Shown here: positions 1 through 9,081 of the stretch, one piece after another
Numbering within the stretch: position 1 is the stretch's first letter
Layout of the letters: each line of letters begins with the position of its first letter
Source of the DNA: Sphingomonas faeni
GTDB taxonomy: Bacteria > Pseudomonadota > Alphaproteobacteria > Sphingomonadales > Sphingomonadaceae
DNA: 64,000 bases
Assembly: GCF_024273235.1 (NCBI RefSeq)
Contig: NZ_JANBVH010000014.1
Span: 1-64,000, forward strand
Reading direction: 5' to 3'
Translations under genes and position numbers: made by a program
The notes under the pieces: model-generated
Database searches by the model: none
What the model saw: only the letters and a program-made list of their open reading frames with translations
Told to the model about the DNA's origin: nothing

Positions 1-68
1 TCGGTCACGCACAATCGCCGTCGCCGATCGTCATTGCTCTTAGTACCTGGCGGAAGGATCATGCGAGA

Positions 69-3065
69 TTGAGGTCGACCCAGGCGCTGCGCGACGCCAT
101 CCGTGGATCGAGCAGTGCGGCGGCATTGATCATCGCGTCCTGTGCAAGCGCTGCGTTTGCCCAGACTGCCCCGGTCTCGGCGGTCGAACCCCAGGCTGCC
201 GCCCCGCAGACCGACGCTACGCCGGCACCGACCGCCGTCGCAGAGCCCGCCCTCAACGACCCGGAAACGCGGGATATCATCGTCACCGGATCGCGTATCC
301 AGACGAGCGGTTTCACCGCACCAACGCCGACGACGATCATCAGCCAGGCGGATATCGAGAACAACGCGCAGCCCAACATCTTCACGACGATCGCGCAGTT
401 GCCGTCGCTCCAGGGATCCAGCGGGTCCGCGACCAACACGTTCAGCACGTCGAGCGGCCAGCAGGGCCTCAGCTCGTTTTCGTTGCGCGGCCTGGGGACG
501 ATCCGGACGCTGACGCTGGTCGACGGACAGCGCGTGGTCGGCGCCTATTACACGGGCGTGGTCGATGTGAGCCTGTTGCCGCAGTTGCTGATCAAGCGGG
601 TCGACGTCGTCAACGGCGGCGCATCGGCCTCGTACGGGTCGGACGCGGTGGGCGGCGTCGTCAACTTCATCACCGACACCCGGTTCGAGGGGGTGAAGGG
701 CAATGTCCAGGGCGGCATCACCAACTATGGCGACAACGGCCAGGGGCTGGTCCAGCTCGCGGCGGGGCGGAGCTTCCTGAACGATAGCCTCCACGTCGTC
801 GTCAGCGGTGAATATGCCAAGGAAGAGGGCGTCGGTCCCGGCGACTACGGCCTGGATCTGGCCGGTGGTCGCGACTGGTTCAAACAGACGACCCTGATCA
901 ACCGGAACGTCACCAATGACGGATCCCCGCAATATCTCGTGCGAAACTTCGCGCAGCCCTATAATTTCACGAAATACGGGCTGATCACTGCCGGTCCTTT
1001 GCAGGGCACGGCCTTCGATCAGAGCGGTCGGCCGTTCGCGTTCCAATATGGCTCGAACGGAACGCCGTCGCGCAACGCCAGCGGTGCCGTCAACGGCTGC
1101 CTGCCCGGCTATTGCATCGGCGGCGACCTGTCAGGCAACATCGATACCGGCCGCTCGCTGCAGTCGGGGATCCAGCGGCTCGATGGGTACGGTCGCGTGG
1201 GATATGACTTCGCACCCGACAACGAGGCGTATTTCAGCGTCAACGTCGGGCAGGTCAAGACGCACAATCAGCCGACCAACGGCGCCAACCGCCCCGGCCT
1301 GACGATCCAGTGCGCGAACCCGTTCGTGCCGGCATCGATCCAAGCGGCCTGCACGACCGCGGGGATCAGCAGCTTCCAGTTCGGCACCAGCGTCGCCATG
1401 CTGCCGAGCACCGACGTCAACACGGATCGGCGGCAATATCGCTTCGTCGGTGGCTTGAAGGGCAAGTTCGACCTGTTCGGCAAGCCTTGGACGTACGACG
1501 CCTATTACCAGCGCGGTATCACCAACGTCGCGATCGACATCGACAACATCGTGCTGACGCCGCACTTCAATCAGGCGATCCAGGCGATCACGTTGAACGG
1601 CGTCATCGTGTGCGCGGACCCGGTCGCACGCGCCAACGGCTGCGTGCCGCTGAACATCATCGGCGGCGAGACGCCGTCGGACGCGGCACGACGCTACGTC
1701 CAGCCGGAAAACGGCCCGTTCCAGCGGATGCGCCTGACCCAGGACGCGGCGAGCGTCAGCTTCTCGGGCACGCCGCTGGACCTGTGGGCCGGGCCGCTCG
1801 CGGTGGCGTTCGGTGGCGAATACCGCAAGGAATTCTACACCGTGCGCGCCGATGCCTATGGTGCGGGCGTGTCGGATATCAGCCCGTACAACGCGGAGTT
1901 CCCCGCCGATCCGACGCTGCTCGCGGCCGGCAACAACTGGTATGCAGGCAATTACAAGAACGGGGCCGGCGAGTACGACGTCAAGGAAGCGTTCGTCGAA
2001 CTCGACGTGCCGCTGTTCAAATCGGACGCAATTGGCCGCGCCAACGTGAATGGTGCCGCGCGCGTCACCGACTACAGCACGTCCGGCACGATCTGGACGT
2101 GGAAGATCGGCGGCACCTGGGACACCCCGCTGGACGGACTCAGGTTGCGCGGCGTCACGTCGCGCGACGTCCGTGCGCCTAACCTTTCGGAGCTGTTCGC
2201 CGCACCCGTGACGACGACGCTGCCAAATTTCTTCGACCCGAGCCGCAACGTGAACGTGGTCGCGATCCAGAACGCTATCGGCAACCCCAACCTAACGCCG
2301 GAAATCGCTCGCAATACCGAGGTCGGGGCGGTGTACGCGAACCCGTCCTGGCTGCCCGGGTTCAGCGCGTCGGTCGACTATTACAACATCAAGGTCACCG
2401 ACGTCATCTCGAGCCTGGGTGCGGTGCAGATCGTCGACCTCTGCTTCCGCAACATCCTTCCCGACACGTGCTCGGCTTTCAATCTCAACAATCCGAACGG
2501 CCCCAATTTCGTCAACAGCCAGGCGTTCAACCTCGCCTCGATCAAAACCGACGGCTTCGATATCGAGGCGAGTTACCGCTGGCAGCGGCCGCTGGGGATC
2601 GATGGCAGCTTCACGGTGCGCGCGCTCGCCACGCACATCCGCAAGTTCATCACCGATACGGGCCTGCCGAATACCGCGCCGACCGACGGCGCCGGTGTCA
2701 ATCTGGGCGCGACTCCGAACTGGAAGCTGCTCGCCGTACAGACCTATGCCAATGACCGGTTCAGCTTGATGGTCCAGGAGCGCTGGTTCAGCGACGGCAA
2801 TTACGGCAACCAATATGTCGTCTGTTCGGCGGGCAATTGCCCCGTCTCCACGGCGAACGCACCGACCATCGACAATAATTCGATGCCGGGCGCGTTCTAC
2901 CTCGACGTCGGCGGCACGTACAACTTCACGAAGAAGGTCTCCGCCTATTTCAAGGTCGACAACGTCTTCGATCATGACCCTGCCGATTCACCGAACAACG
3001 CCAACCCGGCATTGTACGACATCGTCGGTCGCATCTACCGTGCGGGCGTGCGCTTCAGCTTCTGA
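69..3065 (+). CDS. TonB-dependent outer membrane receptor
   Basis: This is a 998-residue receptor that would import an oligosaccharide or other large ligand across the outer membrane using TonB energy. The leader ends in AFAQ near residue 32, followed by an Ala/Pro-rich linker and the TonB-box-like stretch RDIIVTGSRI near residue 70. A plug follows with the usual QADIENN, LRGLG and YGSDAVGGVVNF signatures, and the rest is beta-barrel ending in aromatic FSF, as OMP assembly requires. The start is a TTG with AAGGA about ten bases upstream; the only nearby ATG (position 61) opens a three-codon frame. The frame stays open to the left edge, so an upstream start cannot be excluded. A secreted hydrolase follows 37 bases downstream. 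The family is certain, the ligand is not; the adjoining xylan genes make a plant oligosaccharide likely. Confidence 0.93.
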   Translation: MRSTQALRDAIRGSSSAAALIIASCASAAFAQTAPVSAVEPQAAAPQTDATPAPTAVAEPALNDPETRDIIVTGSRIQTSGFTAPTPTTIISQADIENNAQPNIFTTIAQLPSLQGSSGSATNTFSTSSGQQGLSSFSLRGLGTIRTLTLVDGQRVVGAYYTGVVDVSLLPQLLIKRVDVVNGGASASYGSDAVGGVVNFITDTRFEGVKGNVQGGITNYGDNGQGLVQLAAGRSFLNDSLHVVVSGEYAKEEGVGPGDYGLDLAGGRDWFKQTTLINRNVTNDGSPQYLVRNFAQPYNFTKYGLITAGPLQGTAFDQSGRPFAFQYGSNGTPSRNASGAVNGCLPGYCIGGDLSGNIDTGRSLQSGIQRLDGYGRVGYDFAPDNEAYFSVNVGQVKTHNQPTNGANRPGLTIQCANPFVPASIQAACTTAGISSFQFGTSVAMLPSTDVNTDRRQYRFVGGLKGKFDLFGKPWTYDAYYQRGITNVAIDIDNIVLTPHFNQAIQAITLNGVIVCADPVARANGCVPLNIIGGETPSDAARRYVQPENGPFQRMRLTQDAASVSFSGTPLDLWAGPLAVAFGGEYRKEFYTVRADAYGAGVSDISPYNAEFPADPTLLAAGNNWYAGNYKNGAGEYDVKEAFVELDVPLFKSDAIGRANVNGAARVTDYSTSGTIWTWKIGGTWDTPLDGLRLRGVTSRDVRAPNLSELFAAPVTTTLPNFFDPSRNVNVVAIQNAIGNPNLTPEIARNTEVGAVYANPSWLPGFSASVDYYNIKVTDVISSLGAVQIVDLCFRNILPDTCSAFNLNNPNGPNFVNSQAFNLASIKTDGFDIEASYRWQRPLGIDGSFTVRALATHIRKFITDTGLPNTAPTDGAGVNLGATPNWKLLAVQTYANDRFSLMVQERWFSDGNYGNQYVVCSAGNCPVSTANAPTIDNNSMPGAFYLDVGGTYNFTKKVSAYFKVDNVFDHDPADSPNNANPALYDIVGRIYRAGVRFSF

Positions 3066-3102
3066 GTCTTTGGCGGTTCGAGACATCGAAAAGGGGATCG
3101 TC

Positions 3103-4017
3103 ATGCGACGTAAGATCAAGAGATACGGCGCGCTCATCGCTTCCGCCCTTGCGTTCAGTTCGCTCGCTCCGGCCGAGGCGCGCAGCGATCCGGCCGAACG
3201 AGGCTCGGGTGCCTATTCCGCACTCTACGAGGAGCGGGCCGACCTGCCCGATCATGTCGTGTACCGCCCCGCCGACCTCGGCGCGATCGGTCGCGGCACG
3301 CTCGGCATCTATGTCTTCGGTAACGGCGGGTGCAGCGCGGACGGCACGAGTTCGCGCAACCATCTTCTGGAGATCGCCTCGCATGGCTATCTCGTGGTCG
3401 CGTCCGGGACCATCCCGCGTGCGGCGGGCAGCCCTTCCCCGGCACCACCCGGCGGCGGAAAGCTCACGGTGGCGACGCCGACCCGCGCGCTGTCCGACGC
3501 GATCGACTGGGCGCAGCGCGAGAATGCTCGTCCCGGCAGTCCGTTCAGAGGCTTGATCGCAACCGACGCAGTGGCCGTCTCGGGTTGGAGTTGCGGCGGG
3601 CTTCAGGCCTTATCCGTGGCACAGGATCCGCGGGTCAGGACGGCGGTGATCATGAACAGCGGCTTCTTTCCGACCGGTACGAACCCGATCGCGGGGGTGG
3701 TGTCCGACAAGGCGCTGCTCGGGACGCTGCACGGCTCGATATTGTATGTCCTGGGCGGTCCGACCGACATCGCCGCCGCGAACGGGACCGACGATTACCG
3801 GCGGATCGCCACCATTCCCGCCGCACTGGTCAACATTCCCGTCGGGCATGGCGGCACGTACATGCTGCCTCACGGCGGGGTCGCGGCAGAGGTCGTGACC
3901 GCATGGCTGGACTGGCGGCTGAAAGGGATCGATACCGCCGCGGCACGCTTCGTCGGCAAGGATTGCGGCTTGTGCAAAGATCCCCGGCTGACGATCGAAC
4001 GCAAGCAGTTCGACTAA
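3103..4017 (+). CDS. secreted alpha/beta-hydrolase
   Basis: This 304-residue protein has an N-terminal signal peptide (cleavage near APAEARS, residue 27) and an alpha/beta-hydrolase core. The candidate nucleophile is Ser163 in GWSCGG, which departs from the usual GxSxG by having Trp and Cys around the serine. A late VGHGG supplies a candidate catalytic His. The frame is open further upstream, but ATG 3103 has AAGGGG seven bases before it and gives a clean signal peptide. It follows the TonB receptor in the same direction, so it is probably cotranscribed and acts on the imported ligand in the periplasm. It could be a carbohydrate esterase; the substrate is not recognisable from sequence. It converges with the cupin gene only ten bases away. 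Confidence 0.8.
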   Translation: MRRKIKRYGALIASALAFSSLAPAEARSDPAERGSGAYSALYEERADLPDHVVYRPADLGAIGRGTLGIYVFGNGGCSADGTSSRNHLLEIASHGYLVVASGTIPRAAGSPSPAPPGGGKLTVATPTRALSDAIDWAQRENARPGSPFRGLIATDAVAVSGWSCGGLQALSVAQDPRVRTAVIMNSGFFPTGTNPIAGVVSDKALLGTLHGSILYVLGGPTDIAAANGTDDYRRIATIPAALVNIPVGHGGTYMLPHGGVAAEVVTAWLDWRLKGIDTAAARFVGKDCGLCKDPRLTIERKQFD

Positions 4018-4027
4018 GCGCGGTTAC

Positions 4028-5029
4028 TCAACCGCCACGCAGCAAGCGCATGACGAGGGTGCGTATGCGGCCATGATTCTCCTTGGAACCGGCGCCGAGG
4101 ATGCCGTGCCGCTCGGGCGGAAGAAAGGCCAGCGGGTGGCCGTCCGGGCGAAACACGTAATGATCGAACCATGCCCGCCAAGCTTGCCGCTCGGCAGAAG
4201 GTCGCTCGGCGATCGCGAGCAGCGCCAGCATCATCGCGGTGTACGGCCGATCGGGCCCGGTCGCGAACCCGTCCCACCAGAAATTCACCAGGACGTTGAC
4301 CTCGCCGATCGCCTCGACTTGGTGCCACCATAATTTGGGGACGTAGAGCGCGTCGCCCGGCTCCAGTTCGACGACCAGGGCACGATCCCTCGCCTCCGCG
4401 AACCGGGGGTAGCGGGGATCGCCGGGCTCGCTGCCAACCGCGAGGCTGATCGGCTGGCCGGCAAGCGTATGATCGATTGGTCCTACATAAAGATCGCGGA
4501 TCGCGTCGGGCGGAAACAGCGTGAACCGCCGCCGGCCCGCGACGACGCACGCGACATTGTCCATCGTATCGTAGTGGCACGCCACGGTCGACGAATGGCC
4601 GATCCAGAAGCGCGGCTTGACGGCCGCCGGAACGAACGGCAGCCGGGTGGTCTGCTCGATCCCCGGCAGATAAAGCTCTGCCGCGAGCGAGCCCATGTAC
4701 AGGCTCGCATGATCGGGCTCGGACGCACTGGACAGGATCCGGGCCAGCGCCTCGCCGAACGGCATCATAGTACGGTCGAAGTTGAAGCCGGTAAGCCCAG
4801 CATCATAATTGTATCGCGCGCCGATCGCGGGATAGCCCACGAACACCTCGGCTGCCTTGCCCGCGTCGAACTGAAGCAGCTGTTCGACGACGCCCTCCAG
4901 CCCCCCGCCGGCCAGCATCGGCCAGTGACGCGCGGCCCCGCGCATCACGACGGGCTTATGCGGCGCCATTACGGAGGCTCTGAAACTCTCCGGATCGGTC
5001 AGCGCATTCGCGGGCGGCGAAAGGATCAC
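4028..5029 (-). CDS. cupin-like JmjC-type (cupin_8) protein
   Basis: This 333-residue protein looks like a member of the cupin_8/JmjC group of Fe(II) and 2-oxoglutarate-dependent oxygenases, which hydroxylate amino-acid side chains in proteins or act on small molecules. The metal triad is visible: His152 and Asp154 in CHYD, and His236 in KLWWHQ. The PGDALYVP turn before the last His is typical of the family. No signal peptide is present, so it should be cytoplasmic. Its ATG overlaps the stop of the SapC gene by four bases, which indicates translational coupling. Genes of this type recur beside TonB receptors together with SapC and tryptophan-halogenase-like genes, as here, but their joint function is not established. 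Confidence 0.85.
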   Translation of the reverse strand: MILSPPANALTDPESFRASVMAPHKPVVMRGAARHWPMLAGGGLEGVVEQLLQFDAGKAAEVFVGYPAIGARYNYDAGLTGFNFDRTMMPFGEALARILSSASEPDHASLYMGSLAAELYLPGIEQTTRLPFVPAAVKPRFWIGHSSTVACHYDTMDNVACVVAGRRRFTLFPPDAIRDLYVGPIDHTLAGQPISLAVGSEPGDPRYPRFAEARDRALVVELEPGDALYVPKLWWHQVEAIGEVNVLVNFWWDGFATGPDRPYTAMMLALLAIAERPSAERQAWRAWFDHYVFRPDGHPLAFLPPERHGILGAGSKENHGRIRTLVMRLLRGG

Positions 5030-5712
5030 CGGACGTCCTCAGCCGATCGATCGTTGCGGAGCCTCGCGAGCGTGCGCAGATGGCGCACCGACCCGGTCTG
5101 GGCATAGGCGAGTTGCAGATCGCCGCGTCGAAACAGCTCGAGCGCGGCGACATCGGGCAGCGCGTGCAGCGCATCCAGGCTGATCGTATAGAGCCCATCG
5201 AGCCGCACATGCTCGCCGTCGTCGAAGTCCATGGTCACGTCGATCGGCTCCAGCAGGCCGTGCGCGAGCAGGCGCTGGATGAACCCGTCCGTCTCCGGGA
5301 GGCCGACCTGCAGCGTGTGGAGCGCGTGCTGGACACGCTTGAGCGCCGTCCCTGCCCCACCGTCGATCTCGAACAGCGACGCGCCTTCCGAACCGGCGAA
5401 GACGGCATGGTCGCGGTCCACGACGAGTTGCCCATCGGTGATGAAGAAACCCTGTCGTTCCAAGTCGGCCGGGCGATAGTCCGGTAGCGCGCCCTTCACC
5501 GCGAACAGGCTGTGCCCGGGCTCTATACCCATGATCGCGCCGGCATAGAACGCACCGGTCTCCGGGTGCTTCGTGAACAGGATGGGATAATAGGGCGCCG
5601 CGCGCAAAAACTCGTCGGCGACGATCTGCGCGAAGTGCCGTTCGCCGTCGGCGCTCCGTGATACGCGCAGCGTCGCATGCTGTTCGCTGTTCAGCACCTC
5701 CCAGACGGCCAT
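5026..5712 (-). CDS. SapC family protein
   Basis: This 228-residue protein matches the SapC family, named after a Campylobacter S-layer secretion locus but biochemically undefined. The conserved parts are the start region with LNSEQH, the segment PYYPILFTKHPETGAFYAG, the stretch ERQGFFI and the C-terminal DALHALPD. The frame runs upstream to 5796, but ATG 5712 is preceded by GGAGAGGAGAG, a strong ribosome binding site, and matches the family start. No signal peptide or membrane segment is visible. It is the first gene of a two-gene minus-strand unit with the cupin gene, divergent from the TonB receptor at 5953, so the two units may share control through the 240-base intergenic region. Confidence 0.88.
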   Translation of the reverse strand: MAVWEVLNSEQHATLRVSRSADGERHFAQIVADEFLRAAPYYPILFTKHPETGAFYAGAIMGIEPGHSLFAVKGALPDYRPADLERQGFFITDGQLVVDRDHAVFAGSEGASLFEIDGGAGTALKRVQHALHTLQVGLPETDGFIQRLLAHGLLEPIDVTMDFDDGEHVRLDGLYTISLDALHALPDVAALELFRRGDLQLAYAQTGSVRHLRTLARLRNDRSAEDVR

Positions 5713-5830
5713 CCTCGCTCTCCTCTCCGATACGGCTTGTTGCGACTTTGATCGCACAAGCCGGCACCGATGCAAAGTCGCGACGCCATAACTCATACAA
5801 AAGCTTGCAATGGCGCGAAGCCGGCGTATT

Positions 5831-5842
5831 GTGAGCGCTACC
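5831..5842. promoter_or_regulatory. putative LacI-family operator
   Basis: The sequence GTGAGCGCTACC lies between the divergent SapC and TonB-receptor genes. Its right half, AGCGCTACC, is identical to the right half of the perfect palindrome at 33515-33526. Operators with an AGCGCT core are known for the xylose repressor XylR of Caulobacter. The left half is degenerate, so binding may be weaker. The regulator itself is not obvious in this window. Confidence 0.5.
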
Positions 5843-5952
5843 GCGGAGTGAAGCGAGGGTGGAATCGCACCCTCTCTCGGCTGGTGGAAAAGTCGGTTCG
5901 CATATGCCCCATACCAGAAGGGCGGTGCGAGGTCTTACGAGGGGATGTAGTG

Positions 5953-8900
5953 ATGGTAACCAAAACACGCGTAACAAATGGCTTCCGCGGACTGTCCGGG
6001 CGAACGAGTGCGCTTGCCTGCGCGTCGAGCGTGTTGGCCCTTGTCTGGTCGATCCCTGCCCTGGCGCAGGACACGGGTACTCCGCAGAACAGCACCACCG
6101 TTCAGCCGACCGCTCCCCAGCCCGCAGTTCCTTCGCCCGCAGTCCCCTCCACCGCGAACACGACCACCGCGGCGCAGGCCGGGCAGCCGCAGGATATAGC
6201 GACCGCGCCCGACGCAGCCCAGGGCAACGCAGCCGGCGAAGGCGACGAGATCATCATCACCGGCCTGCGCGGCTCGTTGCAGCGCAACCTCGACCTGAAG
6301 CGCACGTCGTCGGGCGTGGTGGACGTCATATCTGCCGAGGATATCGGCAAATTTCCCGATTCGAACGTCGCGGCGGCCTTGCAGCGCCTTCCCGGCGTGT
6401 CGATCCAGCGCTCGGGTTCGCGCGGCGAGCCTACGGGCATCACCGTCCGTGGCTTCGGCGGCGATTTCAACACCACCCTGTATGACGGCCGTCGCATCTC
6501 GACTGCCACCGGTGGTCGCCAGATCGATTTCAGCACCGTCGGCGTCGACTTCATCGGCCAGCTCAGCGTGCTGAAGACCCCGGACGTATCGCTGTCGTCG
6601 AGCTCGATCGGTGCGACGGTGGACATCCAGTTCCCGAAGCCGTACGATCATCCCGGCTTCCGCCTAGCCGCGACCGGCTCGGGTTCGATCCAGGAGCGGG
6701 CCGGCAGGATCGTGCCGACCGCGGGCCTGCTGATCAGCGATACCAATGCGGACGAGACGTTCGGCGTGCTGGCCGACGTCATCTATACGCGGCGTGATAC
6801 CGATACCAACCGTGTGTACGTGTCGGGTTGGCCGGGCGGCAACTTCGCGCCATGCCAGCTGGCCGGGAACGCGGGCGCCGGGGCGTGCTCGCCGACCAGC
6901 GACACGACGTCGGCGGCCTACGCCAATCCCAACAACCGCCAGAACATCCCGGGCTGGTTCCCGCAGCAATATGGCGCGGAGCAGCAGCGCGTGAAGGACG
7001 AGCGCGTCGACGCCCGCGTCGCGTTCCAATATCATCCGACCGACGACCTGATGATCACGCTGGACAATAATTTCTCCCGCCAGGAAATCGTCCAGAACAA
7101 TTACGCGTTCGGCGTCTGGTTCAACCAGGGCGACCTGCGCAACGTGACCCTCGACGGCAACGGGACCGCGGTCGACTTCACCCAGGCCGGTACGCCGACC
7201 GACTTCACGGCCGCGCGCAACACCGAGATCCTGCAGACCAACCAGACCGGCCTCAACGTCAAATACGACGTGACCGACAATCTGACTCTGGAGGCCGACG
7301 GATCCTATGCGAAGAGCTGGCGGAACCCGGGCAACGTCATCGGCAGCCAGAATGGCGACATCGGTTATGGCAGTGCGCTGGGCAACAATTTGCAGTTCAC
7401 GGTCGACGGCAACAGCAGCGGCGCGTTCCCGACGATCAGCAACTTTGGCCCGGCCGGCAACAGCGCCGCCTGGGCGGACACGTCGCTGATCGGCACGCAC
7501 GTCGCGGTCAACCAGACGCAGCGCAACACCGACGAACTGATGCAGTTCCGCGGCAATGCCACCTGGAAGCAGGACGACCTGACGATCAAGGCCGGTGGCC
7601 AATTCTATCAGGACACGTTCAACTTCCGGAACACCAGCACCTTCACGAACAATTTCTGGCAGGCCTATGCCGGTTATGGTGCACCCTCCGCGGGCACCTC
7701 GGGCGTCGCGCCCCTGCCGGGCAGCCTGTACCAGGGATCGGTCAGCCTCAACAACTTCATCCCGGGGTTCGACGGCAGCCTGCCGCCATCGGTGTTCGTG
7801 TTCAGCCCGGTCGCCTACCAGAACTATCTGACCAGCCTGGGCAACCCGCAAGCGCAGAACGTGCCGGGCTTCAACTATGGCAACGTGACCGGCTTCACCG
7901 GGACCTTCGACGAAGCGGTCGATCCGGGCAGCATCTTGCGGGTCAGGGAGCGGACGTGGTCGCTGTACTTCAGCGTCAACTTCAAGACCGAGATCGGCAG
8001 CATGCCGTTCACGTTCAACGCAGGCGTGCGTAACGAGAACACCAACCTCGTCTCGACCGGACAGGGCCGCCTGCCGACGTCGCTGGTGACCAGCACGGCG
8101 GATCGGACGCTGCTGAGCATTCCGACCTATACGGAAGTGCAAGGCGTCACGAGCAACAGCTCCTACTCGTACCTGCTGCCCAGCATGGATGCGAAGCTGG
8201 AACTCACGGACAATCTGATCCTCCGGTTCGATGCCTCGCGGACGCTGACCCGTCCATCGCTCGCGCTGCTCAACCCGGTGCTCAACGTCGGGAACGGCCA
8301 GCGCATCGGCGCTCTGTCGGCAAGCGGCGGCAACCCGGACCTGAAGCCCTATCTCGCCGACAATTTCGATATCGGGGCGGAATGGTACTATAAGCGGAAC
8401 TCGTACCTGTCGGTCGGCTTCTTCCTCAAGAACGTCAGCAACTTCGTGGTCGGCGGCGTGACTCGGCAGACGATCAACGGCCTCGTCGACCCGACCACCG
8501 GCCAGCTCGCCAGCTTCGCGGTCACCCAGCAGGTCAACGGACCCGACGCCACCGTACGCGGCGTCGAGCTCGCCTGGCAGCAGGTCTTCGGCGACACCGG
8601 CTTCGGCTTCCAGGCCAACGCGACGTTCGTGAACACCAACCGGCCCTATGACGACAAGAACATCTCGCAGACCGGCTTCGCGGTCACGGGCCTGGCGAAC
8701 TCGGCGAACTTCGTCGGCTTCTACGACAAGGGCGGGTTCCAGTTCAGGACGGCGCTCAACTGGCGCGACAAGTATCTGCTCCAGTTCGGCCAGAACCAGA
8801 ACACCGGTTCGTTCGGTGCCGAACCGACCTTCGTCAACCAGAGCTTCCAGATCGACCTGACGACGAGCTACGACATCAACAAGCACTTCAGCGTGTTTGG

Positions 8901-9018
8901 CGAAGCGCTTAACATCAACAACAACCAGCAGAGCACGCACGGGCGCTACGACAACCAGCTGCTCGACGTGTTCGATTACGGCCGTCGCTACACGGCCGGC
9001 ATCCGCTACCGCTTCTGA
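5953..9018 (+). CDS. TonB-dependent receptor, probable xylan-oligosaccharide transporter
   Basis: This 1021-residue receptor belongs to the large Caulobacter/Xanthomonas-type group (TIGR01782-like), recognised by DVISAEDIGKFPDSNVAAAL, QRLPGVSIQR and TVRGFGG in the plug. The signal peptide ends at PALAQ near residue 36 and is followed by a long Pro/Ala/Thr-rich linker and the TonB-box-like GDEIIITGLRG. The C-terminus IRYRF is a normal outer-membrane assembly signal. ATG 5953 has GAGGGG upstream; the frame is open to 5770, but that extension has no signal peptide. A LacI-type operator candidate precedes the gene and a hairpin terminator follows it, ahead of the halogenase. Its place at the head of xylan enzymes suggests xylo-oligosaccharide uptake; this is inference. 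Confidence 0.93.
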   Translation: MVTKTRVTNGFRGLSGRTSALACASSVLALVWSIPALAQDTGTPQNSTTVQPTAPQPAVPSPAVPSTANTTTAAQAGQPQDIATAPDAAQGNAAGEGDEIIITGLRGSLQRNLDLKRTSSGVVDVISAEDIGKFPDSNVAAALQRLPGVSIQRSGSRGEPTGITVRGFGGDFNTTLYDGRRISTATGGRQIDFSTVGVDFIGQLSVLKTPDVSLSSSSIGATVDIQFPKPYDHPGFRLAATGSGSIQERAGRIVPTAGLLISDTNADETFGVLADVIYTRRDTDTNRVYVSGWPGGNFAPCQLAGNAGAGACSPTSDTTSAAYANPNNRQNIPGWFPQQYGAEQQRVKDERVDARVAFQYHPTDDLMITLDNNFSRQEIVQNNYAFGVWFNQGDLRNVTLDGNGTAVDFTQAGTPTDFTAARNTEILQTNQTGLNVKYDVTDNLTLEADGSYAKSWRNPGNVIGSQNGDIGYGSALGNNLQFTVDGNSSGAFPTISNFGPAGNSAAWADTSLIGTHVAVNQTQRNTDELMQFRGNATWKQDDLTIKAGGQFYQDTFNFRNTSTFTNNFWQAYAGYGAPSAGTSGVAPLPGSLYQGSVSLNNFIPGFDGSLPPSVFVFSPVAYQNYLTSLGNPQAQNVPGFNYGNVTGFTGTFDEAVDPGSILRVRERTWSLYFSVNFKTEIGSMPFTFNAGVRNENTNLVSTGQGRLPTSLVTSTADRTLLSIPTYTEVQGVTSNSSYSYLLPSMDAKLELTDNLILRFDASRTLTRPSLALLNPVLNVGNGQRIGALSASGGNPDLKPYLADNFDIGAEWYYKRNSYLSVGFFLKNVSNFVVGGVTRQTINGLVDPTTGQLASFAVTQQVNGPDATVRGVELAWQQVFGDTGFGFQANATFVNTNRPYDDKNISQTGFAVTGLANSANFVGFYDKGGFQFRTALNWRDKYLLQFGQNQNTGSFGAEPTFVNQSFQIDLTTSYDINKHFSVFGEALNINNNQQSTHGRYDNQLLDVFDYGRRYTAGIRYRF

Positions 9019-9031
9019 CCCCCTCCCCCCT

Positions 9032-9066
9032 GGCGGAGCACGACCTGTTCGTGCTCCGCCTCTTTT
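9032..9066 (+). terminator. Rho-independent terminator after the TonB receptor
   Basis: GGCGGAGCACGA and TCGTGCTCCGCC form a perfect 12-bp stem around a five-base loop, followed by TCTTTT. It lies between the receptor stop and the halogenase start. It would let the receptor be expressed at a higher level than the downstream genes by partial termination. Confidence 0.85.
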
Positions 9067-9081
9067 CAGTTACGCTGCACC

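Noticed and set aside
6664..8940. 758-codon minus-strand open frame
   Set aside because: It lies fully inside the TonB receptor on the other strand and has the Arg/Val/Glu-rich composition of a high-GC shadow frame.
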